Below, in pieces: positions 1-10,458 of a stretch of DNA of 64,000 bases; position 1 is the first letter of the stretch; the number at the start of each line of letters is the position of its first letter. Under the pieces are notes generated by a model. The model was given only the letters and a program-made list of their open reading frames with translations, had not been told where the DNA came from and ran no database searches. A program made the translations under genes and the position numbers. The DNA is taken from contig JALJCQ010000006.1 in assembly GCA_023091665.1 (NCBI GenBank), positions 124,001 to 188,000 of the forward strand, in the 5' to 3' direction. Source of the stretch: Pythium myriotylum. Its lineage: Eukaryota > Oomycota > Peronosporomycetes > Pythiales > Pythiaceae.

Positions 1-923
1 ACGACGTGCAGAGGTTTGTGCGCGCGTTCGACGGTTCGCTGGACGTGAGGAGAGGCCAGGGCGTCGCGCTGCTCTCGGCGCTGGCGATGATGAAGGAGCG
101 CGTGATCCCGCTCTGCTTTCGAGCGGACGAAGTGAACGGGTACGGAGATATCTGCACGGCTCGCCCCGTGTTCCTGCCCTTGCCCATGGGGTTAAAAGAC
201 CGCGACGTGGGCTACGAATTCACGGAGAAGGACATCAAGAAAGCGCTCAACAAAGCGTTCCACGGCATCGGCGACGTGTTCGTGTCGTCGCCACCAGAAT
301 ACAACCACGTGTCCGACTTTGGAGCTCACTGGGAAACAATTGAAGTCGGAGCTAGCACGCGCGGACGCTCCACCATTACGACTGTGTCGTGTGGGTTCTG
401 CGATGCCGCGCGAGAGGCGATCAAAGAGTACCGTAAGGAGGCCAAGGCCGCGTTGAAGCGGTTCAACGAAGTGCTCAAGGATAAGAAGGAAGAGTGGAAA
501 GCTGAGGGCTGCGACGTGGACGAGATCCACCAGCGACGCAGCGAGCTCAAGGCCGAGTTCTTCCCGGAAGACAGCTACCCCGACATCAATTTTGCTGAAG
601 GCCAGGACGACGCCATTCTCGCCGACATTTGCGAGAGCAGTCGGTTCCCGATGAATCCTTTCGAAGGTCTCTGGGCCGGATTCGATCGTTTCGACGACGA
701 TGTCTTCCACGCACTGCGTGAAGAGCTCGTCGACTTGTGCCAGACGCTCATCCAGCCGCTCAAGCGTGTGCTCACCGAGGAGTGTGGAGCACTGCTCGGG
801 CGTCGCGTGTTTGCGACGTGGATGGGCGACGACGAAGGCACCGTAAAGGGCGAGCTCGTCGCCGGCGTTACAGGATCGGGGTTCCTATTGGGGGTCTACA
901 TCATAACGAGACGAGTCGAGTAG
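1..923 (+). CDS. Conserved protein of unknown function, 5' end missing
   Basis: The reading frame is already open at base 3 and ends at a TAG at 921-923, so the start lies outside the window; about 306 residues are visible. It is a diverged paralogue of the convergent gene at 961-2211. Both share a stretch of the type 'IPLxxF...P', an 'IKxALN.AF..GGD' segment, a central CxxCDA..R motif followed by a Lys/Glu-rich helix, and a late 'TLIQPLKR' helix. The paralogue carries an F-box-like N-terminus; here that part would lie upstream of base 1. The central helix is strongly charged and could be a coiled coil. I recognise no catalytic motif and assign no function. The two stop codons are only about 40 bases apart. 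Confidence 0.75.
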   Translation, partial: DVQRFVRAFDGSLDVRRGQGVALLSALAMMKERVIPLCFRADEVNGYGDICTARPVFLPLPMGLKDRDVGYEFTEKDIKKALNKAFHGIGDVFVSSPPEYNHVSDFGAHWETIEVGASTRGRSTITTVSCGFCDAAREAIKEYRKEAKAALKRFNEVLKDKKEEWKAEGCDVDEIHQRRSELKAEFFPEDSYPDINFAEGQDDAILADICESSRFPMNPFEGLWAGFDRFDDDVFHALREELVDLCQTLIQPLKRVLTEECGALLGRRVFATWMGDDEGTVKGELVAGVTGSGFLLGVYIITRRVE

Positions 924-960
924 CAAAGCGAGAGCATATTCTCTTATACTGTTAATCATG

Positions 961-2211
961 TTAACGCGTAAGTCGGAAGGTGACCTGAACACCCGTGAAG
1001 ATACCCGAGGAGACCTCCACACCGCCGACCAGCTCCGTTAGTACCCGCTCGTTCTCTTTGTTCTCTGCATCTGGGGCGGTCTTCGGTACCCGGAGGTTCT
1101 GAAGTACAGCGTGCGGGATCCGTCCGATGACCTGGCACTTGCGGTTGAGGCTTTTCTTGAGCGGCTGGTAGAACGTGCGGCACTGGTGCTGGTACTTGAA
1201 GGACACGGCGCGAAGTAGTGCGTCCACTGAGGCGATGCCTCGCGCGCGTGTGTCGCCAATCTGCCACGCCTGGAGCTTGCCGTGCTCGCAAATGTGGCGA
1301 AGTAGCCGCTGGTCGGGCCACTCGGCACACTCGGGGCGGATGTAGGCGTCTGCAGGGAAGTACTTGGCGCGGAACTCGTCGGTGAGCTGCTGGATCTCTT
1401 GGGGCGACTTGCCAGCCCACGTCTCTTCCTTATGGCGAAGCACGAGCGCGTACTGGCGCAGGCCCAGCTCAACCTGGCGCTTGTACAGCGCGAGCGAGTC
1501 ACGCACGGCGTCACATAGCCGGCAGGAGACCCGGCCGCTGACGCGGTCGATGAAGACCGAGTCCCAGTGTGTAGCGAAGCGCGACTCGGCCGCGCTCTTG
1601 ACGTCGAAGAAAGCGTCGCCGCCGCCCGGGCAGAAGGCGTTGAGCGCCTGCTTGATGGGCTGGCGCGACCACTTGGTCGTCTTGGCGATCTCGTGCGGCT
1701 CGGCCGCGTGGTCGCGAAACTGCGCGAGCGGGATGAGCACGGGCTGCACGCTGCAGAGCAGGTCGTCCTCCGGGTCGGGGCGCTTGGGGTCGTACTCGAA
1801 GCACCACTTGGCCACTCGTTTCTTGAGGAACGCGGCTGTGTTGAGGATCTGCGCGGCGCGTGGCGTCGCGGCGTGGAGATCTTTGGCCCAGTCGTGGTCG
1901 CGCAACCGGAAGACGGCGCTCGACTCGTCCGGGAACAATCGCTGGAAATCGGGCAGCACGCGCGCCGCGGTCGCGAGCAGCTGCGCGTCCGAGCGCAGTA
2001 GCCGGCAGCTCTGCGCGAGCGCCGCGGCGTCTTCCAGCGCGAGAAACGAAAAGACGCCCTTGGAGAGCACGGCGTGGAGCTGCTCGGGGGTGCCGTTTTG
2101 ATGGCTCGTCTTTGGCAGCGACGACGGCGGCGGCGCGCAGTAGCGCGCGCGCTTGGCGAGCGGCGAAGGCTCGTGGAGCGTCGAGAGCTCGAGCGCGTCG
2201 TGGGCGGTCAT
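961..2211 (-). CDS. F-box-like protein of unknown function, paralogue of the upstream convergent gene
   Basis: This is an intronless frame of 416 residues. The frame runs upstream without ATG to 2328, and the first ATG giving a sensible start is at 2211. Residues about 45-110 form a Leu-rich helical block (LSKGVFSFLALEDAAALAQS, then a second helix) that resembles an F-box, suggesting a substrate adaptor of an SCF ubiquitin ligase; this is weak and inferred. The rest aligns with the gene at 1-923 (shared CxLCDA..R motif, charged helix, FYQPLKK-type helix). An inverted duplication giving two convergent copies explains the arrangement. Apart from the F-box-like part the family is unknown to me. 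Confidence 0.75.
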   Translation of the reverse strand: MTAHDALELSTLHEPSPLAKRARYCAPPPSSLPKTSHQNGTPEQLHAVLSKGVFSFLALEDAAALAQSCRLLRSDAQLLATAARVLPDFQRLFPDESSAVFRLRDHDWAKDLHAATPRAAQILNTAAFLKKRVAKWCFEYDPKRPDPEDDLLCSVQPVLIPLAQFRDHAAEPHEIAKTTKWSRQPIKQALNAFCPGGGDAFFDVKSAAESRFATHWDSVFIDRVSGRVSCRLCDAVRDSLALYKRQVELGLRQYALVLRHKEETWAGKSPQEIQQLTDEFRAKYFPADAYIRPECAEWPDQRLLRHICEHGKLQAWQIGDTRARGIASVDALLRAVSFKYQHQCRTFYQPLKKSLNRKCQVIGRIPHAVLQNLRVPKTAPDAENKENERVLTELVGGVEVSSGIFTGVQVTFRLTR

Positions 2212-4099
2212 CGTGGGCGAGATCGCGAGTGCGAAAAGATGCCTAGGACAATTCGCAAACACTGTTCCTTCCGTGAAGGTCCGTCCACAATGCCGCGAAC
2301 AAAGCGGTCCTCTGCGACATGAGAACACTTGGAGTTTGTATGGAAAAGCAATTGCGCAATTGGGAGAACAGGCTTCTTGGCCGTTGAGTGGGTACGGTTT
2401 TTGATTCAGTACGCTGACGGCGCAAACACTGGCAATCTTTCCCGCGGTATGAGAGCCAAGAGGCGCGTGCCACGGGCGCCTGGGAAGACAAAGAGCGTTT
2501 CGCGCGACGTGGGTATGATAATACTATCGGAGCGAGTATGGGCGTGGAGAAGGAAGGACGCGCGAGGTGCCGGCGTGGTAAAGGTCTCGGGTATTTTCTC
2601 AAGGGCATTATTGTCATTATTGCTAGACACTCGATGAGCAATGTCGACGAGCTGAATATGGGGATATGGGGAGGATCTGCGACGTGTGAGCGCCTGGGAT
2701 GATGGTGGCAGCGTTCGCCTGGCTTCGACGGCCTCGCTTCAGTTTCCACGGCGTTCCAGGGCCTTTCGACTGTGGAATGGAGGCGATCGTGGCTGCTGTT
2801 CTCTAGCCATCTGAGAACAGGATGGCGCATCCAGTCATAGATGCACCATCGGCCATCTGACTGGAACATGAACCAACGGTGCTGGCAGATGGCCGAAAAC
2901 TTCAGTCGGCGAGGCTGAGGCGCTGACAGGCATCGCTACGGTGTACACGAACCCACCAGGCTGCGACTAATAGTTGGACAGTCAGCATTCTCAGCTCAGA
3001 AATCACGACAGCTTGCTGTGATCGGACAAGAAGTGCATACTGATCGCCGCCGCAGGGCGCGGCTACCTGCGCGAGATCAAAGTCTTTGCGAGCGCCTTTG
3101 AAACTAGACTGACTAAAACGCGAAGCGCGACGGGAAACTGAGAGCATTTCGGACAGCGAAATATCACGCCGTGGGTTCGCTGTTCAGAACGCGTCGATTC
3201 GGCAGCGAGTCGGACTCGGAGATTCGCACGAGCGAATGCGAATACAAGCCATTTCTCATTCGCACACTCCCCAGTTGCCACCCGACCAGCAGCATTGACC
3301 ACATAGACATCCAGGTTATCGCCCCTAGTCTCCACCTCGGCGTTTCACGCCAGTTCGACTCTATCGCAAAGACCCACAAGAAATCGCAGGCTCCACGTCT
3401 CATGAGGGGCGATACCGGTAGACTCCGCCACCCAATCGCTCGCTCGGTGTCCGTCCCCATCGCCAAGGAGACCCAGTCGCACGCACCGGAAAAGACTCAA
3501 CCGACAGCAATCAAGCGCTTTCCCGCCACGCAGGACCGATCGCGAACGCTCGCTTTCGCCAGTCGCCGGGGGCAACAAGCGCCGTTTCGCGCCTTATGAC
3601 ATCATCACTCGCCAGTGCCTCGAGTCTTCATGATCAGTCGTCGGCTTCCTTCTCGGTTGGACTCGAGCCACGCCTTGCCTTAAACTGAACCGACTCGGGA
3701 AGGACGTCCCGCCGAAAACGCCACACTCAGCGAGACGCTCGCACGCCGCTTCTGCCGCACGCAAGTCACGCGAGTGCGTGATGACCAGAAGGAAGAACTG
3801 GGTGGAGAGATCGCGAGGGCCATTCGGAACGAGGGACCACCTCGCTCGTCTGCGCGTCGCACCGGACGAGTCGCTTGTGGAGACCAAAACGATCGGAGAC
3901 TCAAGGGAGCCGCCTCGTCGTCGTGACGACGAAGAAAGACGTCGGCATCCCACGCTTTGACCTGAGCGGCTCAGAGCACCAGTCATTTGGCTGTGCAAAT
4001 GCATACCCTTCGATGCTCGTTATTAGGTTATACAGGTTTGTTGGCGCATCACATTCACATCTGGGAGGCCCACTTCGCGTTGGCGCAAGGTCATCGAGC

Positions 4100-4224
4100 G
4101 CGTCTAACCTCGCGTTTAGACGCAGTGATAGACCCGAGACTAACTCGGCTCCTCTACTCGCTGGGAGCCCCTCTTTTAGACGCCAACGCACCTGGTTAGA
4201 CGCCCACGCGCTCTGGTTAGACGC
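4100..4224. repeat. Cluster of TTAGACGC octamers with a small inverted repeat
   Basis: The octamer TTAGACGC occurs at 4116-4123, 4176-4183, 4196-4203 and 4217-4224, and its reverse complement at 4100-4107. The first two form an inverted pair with an 8-bp spacer that could fold as a hairpin. Chance would give about 0.004 copies per 125 bases. The same motif is clustered at 23898-24316 and 31777-32543. Role unknown. Confidence 0.6.
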
Positions 4225-4753
4225 CGATGCTGCTCGCATCCCGCCAGCTGGCTCTTCTGCGCCAGTTGGTGTGACAGTCTTTGTTGCCCCAACATAAGAT
4301 GCTTATCGTGTGAAAAACCTCATTTGCCTTCCAATCACCTTAAGGTTTTATAGTAAAACCTCGCTCCCACGGGGCCTCCTTTTTGTGCCCGAGTCCTGGT
4401 ATTCTCGGCCAAGCTGAAGCTGCGCGCCGGCGGCGAAGGGAGAGCGAGAGGTTCGCGCGGCGCTCGAGCGAAGGGAACGCGCGCGGCGGAGGCGGCTCGC
4501 GCACCAGCAGAGAGAGCAGATCGCGCGCATTCCAACGGTGGGTCGCTCGCTCTCGGGCGCGCTCGGGTCGCCGCGCAATCGCTTGGATTCCTCACCCTCG
4601 TTTTGGTTCCACGTCGGCAGGTTGAACCCACGTGGAGATCGCTTCGCTGCGTCGCTTCTCGACCAGACCACGCCGCTCAGGTACGCGCACGCGGCGCTCT
4701 GTGGCTGGGTCTGCAGCGCTGGGCTGGGCTCATGGTGGTGACGTTGCAGCAGC

Positions 4754-4775
4754 AGAGAGAGAGAGAGAGAGAGAG
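4754..4775 (+). repeat. GA dinucleotide repeat directly before a start codon
   Basis: An uninterrupted (AG)11 tract lies three bases upstream of the ATG at 4779. It is probably part of the 5' leader of the CCT-domain gene and a likely length-polymorphic site. Confidence 0.7.
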
Positions 4776-4778
4776 CCC

Positions 4779-5943
4779 ATGACGAGCCCCGCGACCGCCA
4801 AGAAGGCGCTGCCGCCGACCATGCCCGTGGCCATCAAGCGCGAGAACAAGCCGTCGCCGGCGCCGCGCAAGGACAGCATCGGCTGGGGCGCCGACGACTT
4901 TCTCGGCATGATCTCGCACACGCCGCCGGCGTTCTCGCCCGGCAGCCTCACGATGCCCATGACCAAGCGAGGGCGCAGCGGCAGCATCTCGAGCCGACTG
5001 CTCAGCGCCACGGACCTCGAGGAGCGCGGCATCATCGACCGGCAGCAGAAGGGCGTGCTCAAAGACCTGATCATCAGCGGCGACGAGGCGCTGCAGAAGG
5101 CGCTCGAAAAGTTCGACGCCGGTGACTCGTCGTCGCTCGAAGCGCTGCTCGACAGCGGCGCGCTGAATCGCAAGTCCTCGATTGACCTGCTCGACGACCT
5201 GGATCTCGGCTTCCTCAACGTGGGCTCGCTGGGCGACACGCCCAAGGACGAGGTGAGTCCCCATGGGCGTGGGTCGAACGCTTTTCAACGACTGACGGCT
5301 GACAAACGGTTTCTTCTTCCGATAGCAATACTCGACGTCTGCTCGCAGCGAGTCGATGGACGAGTGGGACGAACTCAACTTCGAGTCGGCCTTCAACGAC
5401 TCGCGCGATATCCTCGACGGCGATTTCTATGGCTCGTCGCTCGGCACGTCGCTGCCCAACTCCCTTCCGTCCATGGGGCTCGGGATCACTCCGCCGGCGT
5501 CGTTCAGTTTTGGCGAAGATTTTCTCGAAAGCAAGGTCAAGAGCGAGGCTGCGGCCAAGGCTGCCGAGGCTAAGGCGGAAGAGGGCTCAGCTGGTGCCGG
5601 TGGAGATGCGACGCCGTCCTCAGCTGCGGCCATGTCGACGTCTCGTCCGATCGGAATCCCAGGCGCAGCTGGTGCTGCCGCTGGCGTCAGCCGTCCGTTC
5701 GCTGGCATCGATCCTTCCAAGGCCAAGACGGACCAGAAGAAGCCGTTTGTCGGCGCGTACTCGCCGGACTCGCGGCGCAAGCGCATTGAAAAGTTCCTGG
5801 ACAAGCGACAAAAGCGAGTGTGGCGGAAGGAAGTCAAGTATGACGTGCGCAAGAATTTTGCTGATTCGAGATTAAGAGTCAAGGGCCGCTTCGTGAAGAA
5901 AGAGGACGAGCAGTTGCTTCGCGAGTTGTTGAGTTTTACGTAA
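4779..5943 (+). CDS. CCT-domain transcriptional regulator
   Basis: Two exons, 4779-5252 and 5326-5943, give 363 residues. The 73-bp intron has a GTGAGT donor, ends in GATAG and is in phase 0. The start is the first ATG after the GA tract; the frame is open further upstream but without a good start. The C-terminus (about residues 300-345) contains a clear CCT (CONSTANS/CO-like/TOC1) motif: RIEKFLDKRQKRVWRKE, then KYDVRKNFADSRLRVKGRF. CCT motifs in plants act in nuclear protein-protein and NF-Y/DNA interactions; in oomycetes no role is established. The rest is acidic, Ser-rich and low in complexity, as in a transcriptional regulator. There are no B-box or GATA fingers, so it is a CCT-only protein. 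Confidence 0.85.
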
Positions 5944-6286
5944 AATATACCCGTCCCATCGACTCCTCACACACCTCGGCGTCTCGTGCTGCGTGCTGTT
6001 CGTCGACAAGAAACGCCAGCCCCGTTCTGGAATGGACACCTCGTCGGGCAGCCGCGTGAAGAAGGAAGAGAGCACACCTCGAAGCCTCTTGGGTGAGAGC
6101 AGTCGCGGCCTCGAGCCGGCGACTTTAGCCACGCGTGAGTAGTTCGATCGATGAGATGCTGTAGAGTAGGAACTCGACGGCGGGAACCACGAATACGATA
6201 AGAGTCACGGCGAAGATAGAGCTAACGCTAAGTAGATCTGTATTGAACATGCGTTCTGGCGGTGATGACTGCCCGTGTGATTGAAT
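5944..6286. other. Short convergent intergenic stretch
   Basis: This is the 343 bases between the CCT-domain gene and the carboxypeptidase, both ending here. It should hold two 3' untranslated regions. I see no gene or repeat. Confidence 0.5.
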
Positions 6287-7759
6287 TTAGTACTTATCAC
6301 CCATGAAGAACTTGTCAATGAGAACCCACGACACTGCTGGCTGGTCCGTCGGCACCATGTGACCCGCTTGGAACACGCGCACGAATGCAAAGTTCTCATA
6401 TTCGCGAACAACACCAGCGTTAGTCACCGTTGCGTTCTCCACGAACGGATCGCGAGACAGAAACGGTTTCTCGTCGGCCAAGTTGTATCCTTCTTTACCG
6501 TTCCAGTCGAGATCAAGTGTCCACGCTCGGTTGCCGATCCAGTTGCACATGAGATCCGTATCACCTGCGTAAATGAGCACGCGGAGCCCGTCGTTCAGCA
6601 GGTCGGCAATGTACGTGTGGTACGCAAACGACCAGTCACCAGAACCGATGAAGTTCGCGTTAACGTGAGCGTTTGACTCCCGCCACGGATGCTTGAGCAC
6701 GGGGATGTGCTTTTTGACAACATCTAGACCAAAGTACTCACCCAAGTAGGAGTAATTGAGGCCGCAGTTGCTGGGCTCAGCGGTTGGGCATTTGATACGA
6801 AAGTCGTACGGGTTTCGGCGGACATTGTTGAACGGTGCGATGAGTTTTTCTTCCCAACAGAGTTAAGCATTCACGCAGACCGTCCCGTTCTTGGGTGAGT
6901 GCTGACAAGTTTCCGTCAGTGAGATGTACTCGACGCTGTCAATCTTCATTTGCTCAGCCTGGGCTTCAGTTAACAGCGTAATATTGTACTGATTGTTCGC
7001 CATGTCCTGGTTGTACTTGTACTGAATATTCGGGTTTATGAGGCCATTCCCAATTGAAATGCCCTTGAGGTTGATGCGTGGAGGGCCATCGGTCACGAGC
7101 CGCTTGTTTTCTTGCCAGATATAGTGGGAAGAACTAGGAACGTAGTGAACCCCATAGCTTTCGCCGGTTATGTAAAAGTCACGGCCGACAAACTCCAAGT
7201 GCTTGTCTAGGAAGCCGTTCAAGAATGCAAAAATGTTCTTGCCGACGTCGGCTTCCGTGTAATCGTCATCTTCGTCGGATTTGTAGTCCGAGAATCCAAC
7301 ACCGGAGGGTTGGTCGAGCCAGATCACGTTGGCATTGTTGGTCCACGAGTACCGATTCCACGACGTTTTGACAGCGGTCGACACAAGACACGGACCGTTT
7401 TCTGTGAACATGGCCAACATGCTCGATCCACCGGGCCCGCCAGTGAGCCAAAGCACGAGTGGGTCTTTGCTCGGATCCTCGCTACGCGACTCGACGGACC
7501 AGTAGAAATACTCATCGTTGTTTGAGAGCTTGATGTAGTCTGCTTCGAACTTTGTCTCGCCACAGAACCAATTGTCTTCTGCAATTGGTATTTTCGGTGT
7601 TGATGTGACTTTAGCTTCACTGCTGCGTGAGATCAACGCGTAGAGGCTGATGCACAGAGCTCCAACTGAAAGCGCGACCAGACCGGCGATTATTTGAAGG
7701 CGCTTGCGTTGGCGGAGGCCGTGGATGGTGTCGATTAGGGGCGTTTTCTCTCCAGCCAT
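6287..7759 (-). pseudogene. Serine carboxypeptidase (peptidase S10), interrupted by one in-frame TAA
   Basis: From the ATG at 7759 to the TAG at 6287-6289 the frame is exactly 491 codons and aligns throughout with S10 carboxypeptidases, except for a TAA at 6863-6865 (codon 299). That codon falls in the CxxxxxVCVNA-x-LCWEEKL segment, where the family usually has a Tyr. Visible features: a membrane anchor at residues about 21-43, suggesting a type II vacuolar or lysosomal enzyme; [10 protein letters not shown] near 106; nucleophile Ser201 in [10 protein letters not shown] (the usual second Gly is Val); and, after the stop, the Asp of YAGDTD and the His of AGHMVPTDQP. All three triad residues are present but split by the stop. 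Either this is a recent nonsense allele or a sequencing error. No intron of normal length removes the stop; a 25-nt GT-AG stretch would, but is implausibly short. Confidence 0.85.
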
Positions 7760-9732
7760 GACTTCCCTCGTGATCCTGGGAACTCTCGATCTGAAGGAAG
7801 CGGCCCAAAAGTGCTGGGAAACCAGTCTGAGTGGTCACGAGAAACATTCGCACTGATCTTGCTGATCAGATACCGTACAAGATGCCTGATGATTTGTACG
7901 AAGTACTCATCGCAGGGGGTGCTGTTGAATGCTCGTTGAAATGAGGGCGCGTTCGCCTATTATTCACATCAATGAAGTCGTAGAAAGAATTCCTGGTCAA
8001 GAGAAAACATGCGAGTCGCTGTTTCCGTTGAGTTGGACTTGTTTGTGAGAGATGAGCATTTCGCACGAAGCGTTTCTTCCAATCTCTCAGTCTCCGGGAA
8101 TGAACCCGCGTGATTTCGAAGGTTTACGAAGATGGAAACGCCACATACAAGCACTTCGACGCGCCGAAATCGACTTTATCCCGCCCACTTCAGGGCTTCA
8201 TCGAGTTATTCTTTGACAAAGATGCCCCGACAAGTCTGAGCGATGTGGTCCATTCAAGGAACAATTGACTGAGCACTTACAGTGAAGCGTTCGCGATAGA
8301 AAGGCGACACTGTGCGTATACATGGATGTCGCCTTCCCCGAGAAAATAATGGCGTCGCGTTTAATTCGTTTTCGCTCACAACGATGGAAAATATCGGATA
8401 ACGTTACTGACGACGAGAGCAGCATTTTGTGGAGTCATTAGAATACGCTCTCGATCACTTTCAAGTCGGCTTTTTCCGTGATAATTCGAGCATCTTCTGC
8501 TTTGAGCTGTTTCGCCAAAGTTGACGGAAGGATGTTCAAACCCCACAATATTCAAGAAACGATGCTATCTCAGCCGTATAGCTGCTCCGCGCGTCCATGT
8601 TGCCAAACGAGATAGAGAGAGCGAGTACCGTACGGAAGTATTTCTGTATCGATAGCGTTCCTTTTCTCTCTCTCAGAGTGACGCACTTCGCGCTGTTCGT
8701 CTTTATCTGCTCGACCCTGAGCTTCTGTTACGTGCGTTACCCGTTGTATATCTTCGTCAATTTTGTACGACGTAGCTCTAGACGATCCGGTTCGCGTGCC
8801 GATTGTTAATCGACATGCCCATGAGGTATGTGTACGCATAAATATCAACCTGTTCACTCGCCTGCCGTACGTACCGAAGGGTTTTGCTTCACGCTTCGCT
8901 ACTAATCTGCGTGATCCGTGATCTGACAGACTCTGGGTTGTGATGGACGCCAGGATGAGTCAGAACAAGACCAGAAATGTTGACCACCCCTCGGTGGTCA
9001 ACAACAGCATTCTCATCGATCTTGGGGATCAGAAACACCGGACCTCTTCGGCGCTGACCAGTGATTCGTGCATTTCTGGCTTGTGGCCGAGTGTCTCTGA
9101 CATTTGGCTTTCCGCAAACAATCACGGTGCATTCCGTTGCAACAAAACAGATTTCGACTGTTTTGTCCCAAGGAAAATGCTGGTGCAGGGAGAACGGCGA
9201 GATACCAGATATTATAGCAAGTGGAGGGAAGATTCTCTGAACACGCCGGAGAACGGGACCCGAGGTGACTTGCAACCAGAAGAGCCGTAGTGTCCAGGAG
9301 CTATATGACTTGCGTGCCACGTGAGCAGCCACCGACACAGATGCCGCTCGCTCACGAGATGGGGGATCCTCTCTGCCATTAGCAATCGCGCGAAAGAGTG
9401 GCCACTCCGGGTGGACTCGAAGGGAGCGTGCCACAAAAAGAAACAAAGAACAACGTGGCGGGAAAAGTGAGCTCGCCAGTGAGCATCCCAAGAGCTCCTC
9501 CCGAAAAAGGCCCACGACAACGCGACGCCCATCGTCTCACTTGTGCTTGACGTCAACAAAGTCGCTTGCACCCACCACGGCTGCTTCAACAATCGACACA
9601 ACCAAACGCCAGCCTGGGAACGCATATGCGTATCAAAGAAAACCTACAGTACTGGAATCTTGCGTGAATGATGGTCATATTCGGCTGAGATACCCTACAT
9701 CTCATCGCTCACACGTCGCAGACAGCTACGCC
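7760..9732. other. 2-kb gene-poor interval
   Basis: It is lower in GC and richer in short frames than the flanks. The longest frames (208 codons minus strand, 8889-9515; 116 codons plus strand, 8940-9290) overlap on opposite strands and match nothing I recognise. No terminal repeats, tRNA boxes or tandem repeats were found. It could be decayed mobile or genic sequence, but nothing proves it. Confidence 0.4.
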
Positions 9733-10458
9733 TTAGAAGTCTCCGCTGAAATCCCCGACCCCGGCGTCGTAGACGCCGCCACCGCCGTCGTCGCCTGCGT
9801 CGTAGCTTCGGCCGTGATCGCCGAGCGCTTCGCCGAGCGCCAAGCCGCCCAAAAAGCCCGCGGCTCCGCCGAGCGCGGCGCCTGTGCCTGCACCCATGCC
9901 GCCGCCGTAGCCAGCTCCGTAGGCCGGCGCGGCGTAGCCTGGCGTCGCGTACAACGGCGCGGTGGGTGCGTAGCCTGGTCCACCGGTCGCTGCGCCCGGT
10001 GCAGTGCCGTAGGTCGTAGCTTGCGCGGAGGGTCCGACGGGAAGAGCCAATGGGACCGGTCCTTCTGAGATACTGTCGTCGGGCGGCGTGCGTTTGGTCC
10101 GTGCACATAGCATGAAGAGACAACCCGCGCAGCACGCGAGTAATGCGAGCCCGCCAAGCAGCCACCAGAGCCAGAGGAGCGGGTCCTCGGTTGTACCGTG
10201 TCCACGTCTGCTGCTCGCGAAGGCGCAATTGCACGCATAAGTGGACACGCGACAGAGCGCGTCCACGGGGCAGCAGCAGCTCTGCCGTTGGTTCGCACGG
10301 TCAAGCCACGCCCCGCAAAACTGGCCCGGCGCGCCCCGGAACGCGAGCGCACAGTCTCCGTTCTGCTCGCAGCGCTGGCACTCAGAGAGCGCAGTGGCGC
10401 CAGCGAGACCTATCCACGCCGCCGCCGGCAGCGCGACTGACGAACCCGAGCTCCTCAT
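9733..10458 (-). CDS. Small secreted-type cysteine-rich single-pass membrane protein with Gly/Tyr/Pro tail
   Basis: A single exon of 241 residues from the ATG at 10458. Residues 1-25 look like a signal peptide. Residues about 27-80 hold roughly ten cysteines, including a CCC triplet (SCCCPVDALC), suggesting a disulphide-bonded ectodomain. Residues about 92-118 (LLWLWWLLGGLALLACCAGC) form one transmembrane helix. The tail is first Pro-rich, then Ala/Gly/Tyr/Pro-rich (GYAPTAPLYATPGYAAPAY), and ends in a Gly-rich stretch with FLGGLALGEALG. The layout recalls Shisa/WBP1-type adaptors (short Cys-rich head, one helix, Pro/Tyr tail that could bind WW domains), but that is only architectural. Function unknown. 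Confidence 0.75.
   Translation of the reverse strand: MRSSGSSVALPAAAWIGLAGATALSECQRCEQNGDCALAFRGAPGQFCGAWLDRANQRQSCCCPVDALCRVSTYACNCAFASSRRGHGTTEDPLLWLWWLLGGLALLACCAGCLFMLCARTKRTPPDDSISEGPVPLALPVGPSAQATTYGTAPGAATGGPGYAPTAPLYATPGYAAPAYGAGYGGGMGAGTGAALGGAAGFLGGLALGEALGDHGRSYDAGDDGGGGVYDAGVGDFSGDF

Larger units (their letters stand above)
2212..4778. other. 2.6-kb gene-poor interval
   Basis: No frame here shows recognisable protein similarity; the longest (208 codons on the minus strand, 2243-2869) has arbitrary composition and no supporting ATG or splice logic. The left end is the upstream region of the minus-strand gene. The right end (about 4350-4778) is purine- and GA-rich and probably the leader of the CCT-domain gene. 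The interval contains a cluster of the octamer TTAGACGC at 4100-4224. Confidence 0.5.

Noticed and set aside
6863..6865. Recoding of the carboxypeptidase stop as selenocysteine
   Set aside because: Selenocysteine uses TGA, not TAA, and the family has no Sec at this place.
6866..6890. A mini-intron removing the carboxypeptidase TAA
   Set aside because: The only GT...AG stretch of suitable position is about 25 nt, far below the 50-100 nt intron size seen here.
8889..9515. 208-codon minus-strand frame as a possible gene
   Set aside because: No recognisable motif, another frame overlaps on the opposite strand, and there is no good start; left as a gene-poor interval.
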